9,118 bases of DNA, taken from contig JALGUK010000050.1 of NCBI GenBank assembly GCA_029820875.1, positions 1-9,118 of the forward strand. The letters are read 5' to 3'. The position numbers and the translations under genes were made by a program. This DNA comes from Candidatus Zipacnadia bacterium. GTDB taxonomy: Bacteria > Armatimonadota > UBA5377 > JALGUK01. Of the stretch, positions 7,323-9,118 are shown piece by piece (the stretch's first letter is position 1; each line of letters opens with the position of its first letter). Under the pieces are notes generated by a model. The model was not told the origin of the DNA. It worked only from the letters and a program-made list of their open reading frames with translations, and ran no database searches.

Positions 7323-9118
7323 ATGCGCCTGATTTCGATGCTTGTCCTGCTTTGTTTGACCTTGCCGGTGGCGGCTCAGGAGGTTCCTGCCAGCCTCCAG
7401 GCGCAGATTCTCTTCGACTTCGAAAGCGCCCAGGACATCGCCGGCTGGCACGTTCGTGACCTGACCGATTTTGCAATCACCCGGGACTGGTCAGCTCATG
7501 GGAAGTCGGCCGCGGCGATCACCTATCACAAGTGGGAAGACGGGAAGGAGCAATGGCCGGCGGTGATAGCCACCCGTGAGGCCGGTGTCTTGCCCGTTTC
7601 TGACTTTTCTCCGTGCGATTCGCTGGAGCTTGACGCTTACAACCCGCAAGAGCACGCCGTTGCATTCTCTATTCACCTGCGCGACAGCAAGGGCGCCCGG
7701 TTTTCCTCACGCTCTTTCACCCTCCAGCCCCGATCGGCGCAGACATTGAAGGTGCCTATCTCCGACTTCGCCGGCGTCATCGACGTTTCCGACGTCGCTG
7801 AACTGCACTTGTACGTTACTCGCCCTGTGGAGACCTTCACGGTGCTGGTGGACTACATCCGGCTCCACATCGACATTCTCTCAGGCGCAAAGGAGCTCGC
7901 CGCCAAGACGAAAGGATTAGCCGAGGAGGCGGCCGGGCTTGGTTCAGTGGCCGCTGGCATGGGGAGGGAATCGAGGCGTGACATAGCCCGTATAGTGGCC
8001 CTGAACAGGCGGGTGCAAAGGTTCCTGCAGGGACTCAGTAACCAGGGCCCGCGGACCTGGAATGAGGTTCGCCAGGTGGCGGAGAGGCTCCACAGGCTCG
8101 ATGACGCGTATGCACGTGCCCGGCGCGCGATGCCGCACTTGCGGGCCTTGCAGTTCGCGCAAAGTCACAGGCGCAAGGGCTTTGTCCTCGCCGTCGAGAG
8201 CACGATGAAGAAAGTATTCCTGGAGGCCTCGCGGTTCGAGTCGAAATTCGGGACGAATTATAACCTGTCTGCCGCCCGTAATGAGCATGAGAGTTTCCAG
8301 GTGATTGTGTATCCTCTGAATAATTCACTCTCAAATGTCAAGTGGAGCCTCTCACCCCCGCGCAACCGGCAAGGAGCTGAAATTCCCGCATCCGTGCGGC
8401 TTGTGGGATACGTGGATTGCAAACAGCCTTCCTACAAGGTTCCGTTCACCGGTTGGTGGCCCGATCCGCTGCTGGATTTCGTCACGAGCGTTGATGAAGT
8501 ACCGAGCAACGAAGTGCTACCCTTGTGGGTGACGGTGGACGTGCCCGAGGACGCCGCCCCCGGCGAGTACGAGGGGAAGCTGACCGTCTCTGCAGACGGC
8601 GCCGAGCCGGAGTCAGTGGACTTCCGGCTGCGCGTGTGGGACTTCGCCATACCGCGCAATACCCACCTGCGCACGGCTCTATCATTCCGCGGGCTTTCCA
8701 CGAAGCTGTACCCCGAAGAGCGAATCCCGGCGCTCACCAGGAAATACGAGGATTGGATGCTGCGCGAATATCACCTCAACCCAGGCAGCATCTACAACAG
8801 GCAACCGCCGCAATGGGATGTTCAGCGCCTCCGGGAGCTGATGGCGGAGGGTCTCAACGCCATCAATCTCGGCTACATCAACGCGCCCCGTGGAGCCGAC
8901 TTCAACGAGGCGGCTTACTGGAGGAGCTTCGAACAGAGGATGCAGAAAATCGCGGACTACCTGCCTATAGTTGATGAGGCCGGGGCACGCGACCTCTGCT
9001 ACATATATTGCTTCGACGAGCGTCCCGCCAGTGAGCTTGACGTAGTCTTCGAGACCGCCCGTAGGATTCACGAGCGCTTCCCCGACATCGAGGTCATGAC
9101 CACCGCCTACGACAAGAC
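7323..9118 (+). CDS. Secreted GH123/DUF4091-type glycoside hydrolase, 3' end outside the window
   Basis: The reading frame is open from the ATG at 7323 to the right edge (598 codons), so the C-terminus is missing. Residues 1-18 form a signal peptide (hydrophobic core, predicted cut after VAA, before Gln19), so the protein is exported. Residues about 27-185 look like a carbohydrate-binding or galactose-binding-like beta-sandwich (ILFDFES...GW, LELDAYNP, VDYIRL). Residues about 186-285 are helical and rich in Arg, Glu and Ala, probably a spacer or coiled coil. Residues about 290-440 resemble the GH123 N-terminal beta-sandwich (AARNEHESFQVIVYP, GYVDCKQPSY, LWVTVDVPEDAAPGEYEG). From about 445 the DUF4091/GH123 catalytic barrel begins, with CFDERP at 563-568. 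The adjacent Asp565-Glu566 match the Asp-Glu pair known as catalytic in characterised GH123 beta-N-acetylgalactosaminidases. That activity is not assured here because most DUF4091 proteins are uncharacterised. GGTGAG lies 5 bases upstream of the ATG. The gene follows the propeller gene by 148 bp. Confidence 0.85.
   Translation, partial: MRLISMLVLLCLTLPVAAQEVPASLQAQILFDFESAQDIAGWHVRDLTDFAITRDWSAHGKSAAAITYHKWEDGKEQWPAVIATREAGVLPVSDFSPCDSLELDAYNPQEHAVAFSIHLRDSKGARFSSRSFTLQPRSAQTLKVPISDFAGVIDVSDVAELHLYVTRPVETFTVLVDYIRLHIDILSGAKELAAKTKGLAEEAAGLGSVAAGMGRESRRDIARIVALNRRVQRFLQGLSNQGPRTWNEVRQVAERLHRLDDAYARARRAMPHLRALQFAQSHRRKGFVLAVESTMKKVFLEASRFESKFGTNYNLSAARNEHESFQVIVYPLNNSLSNVKWSLSPPRNRQGAEIPASVRLVGYVDCKQPSYKVPFTGWWPDPLLDFVTSVDEVPSNEVLPLWVTVDVPEDAAPGEYEGKLTVSADGAEPESVDFRLRVWDFAIPRNTHLRTALSFRGLSTKLYPEERIPALTRKYEDWMLREYHLNPGSIYNRQPPQWDVQRLRELMAEGLNAINLGYINAPRGADFNEAAYWRSFEQRMQKIADYLPIVDEAGARDLCYIYCFDERPASELDVVFETARRIHERFPDIEVMTTAYDK

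Noticed and set aside
6347..7324. 325-residue open frame on the minus strand opposite the propeller gene
   Set aside because: The plus strand carries the lipoprotein signal, ribosome binding site and propeller repeats. The minus-strand product resembles no family and spans two plus-strand elements.

Overview
The window is high-GC bacterial DNA whose genes fall into two divergent groups, separated by a 224-bp intergenic region (5553-5776). I see no tRNA, rRNA, CRISPR array or insertion sequence. The gene repertoire suggests an environmental bacterium of the Armatimonadota / Planctomycetota / Hydrogenedentota kind. The pointers are an ABC exporter with an N-terminal zinc ribbon, a five-bladed-propeller glycosidase-like lipoprotein and a GH123/DUF4091-type enzyme. 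That placement is inferred from gene types; no marker gene is present.

Left group, minus strand, 5552 down to 1. Three genes with short gaps (67 and 32 bp) look like one operon. The first is a membrane-bound Cache-HAMP histidine kinase of 664 aa. The second is a soluble REC-PAS-HisKA-HATPase hybrid kinase of 520 aa. The third is a type IV-fold ABC exporter half-transporter with an N-terminal PH/GRAM-like segment and a four-cysteine zinc ribbon. The ABC gene is broken: just after the Walker A motif about 46 bp appear to be missing. The reading frame is lost there, and the rest of the nucleotide-binding domain (Q-loop, ABC signature) continues in another frame to the window edge. The operon contains no separate DNA-binding response regulator. 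The receiver domain on the second kinase is the only phospho-acceptor Asp domain visible.

Right group, plus strand, 5777 to the right edge. A predicted lipoprotein with a five-bladed beta-propeller, glycosidase-like fold (465 aa) is followed by a secreted GH123/DUF4091-type protein that runs off the window (598 codons visible). Between them (7175-7303) lies a relic. In the same frame as the propeller gene and directly after its stop codon, a 43-codon stretch repeats the last ~34 residues of that protein at about 56% identity and ends in its own stop. It looks like the tail of a lost paralogue or an old C-terminal duplication.

The divergent intergenic region carries a perfect 8-bp inverted repeat (TGTTCGCC / GGCGAACA, 5696-5719) with an additional TTCGCC half-site 12 bp upstream, a plausible operator. 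Functionally, the left group appears to sense an extracytoplasmic signal and adjoins an export or efflux gene. The right group appears to act on glycans outside the cytoplasm. Any regulatory link between the groups is inference from their shared upstream region.
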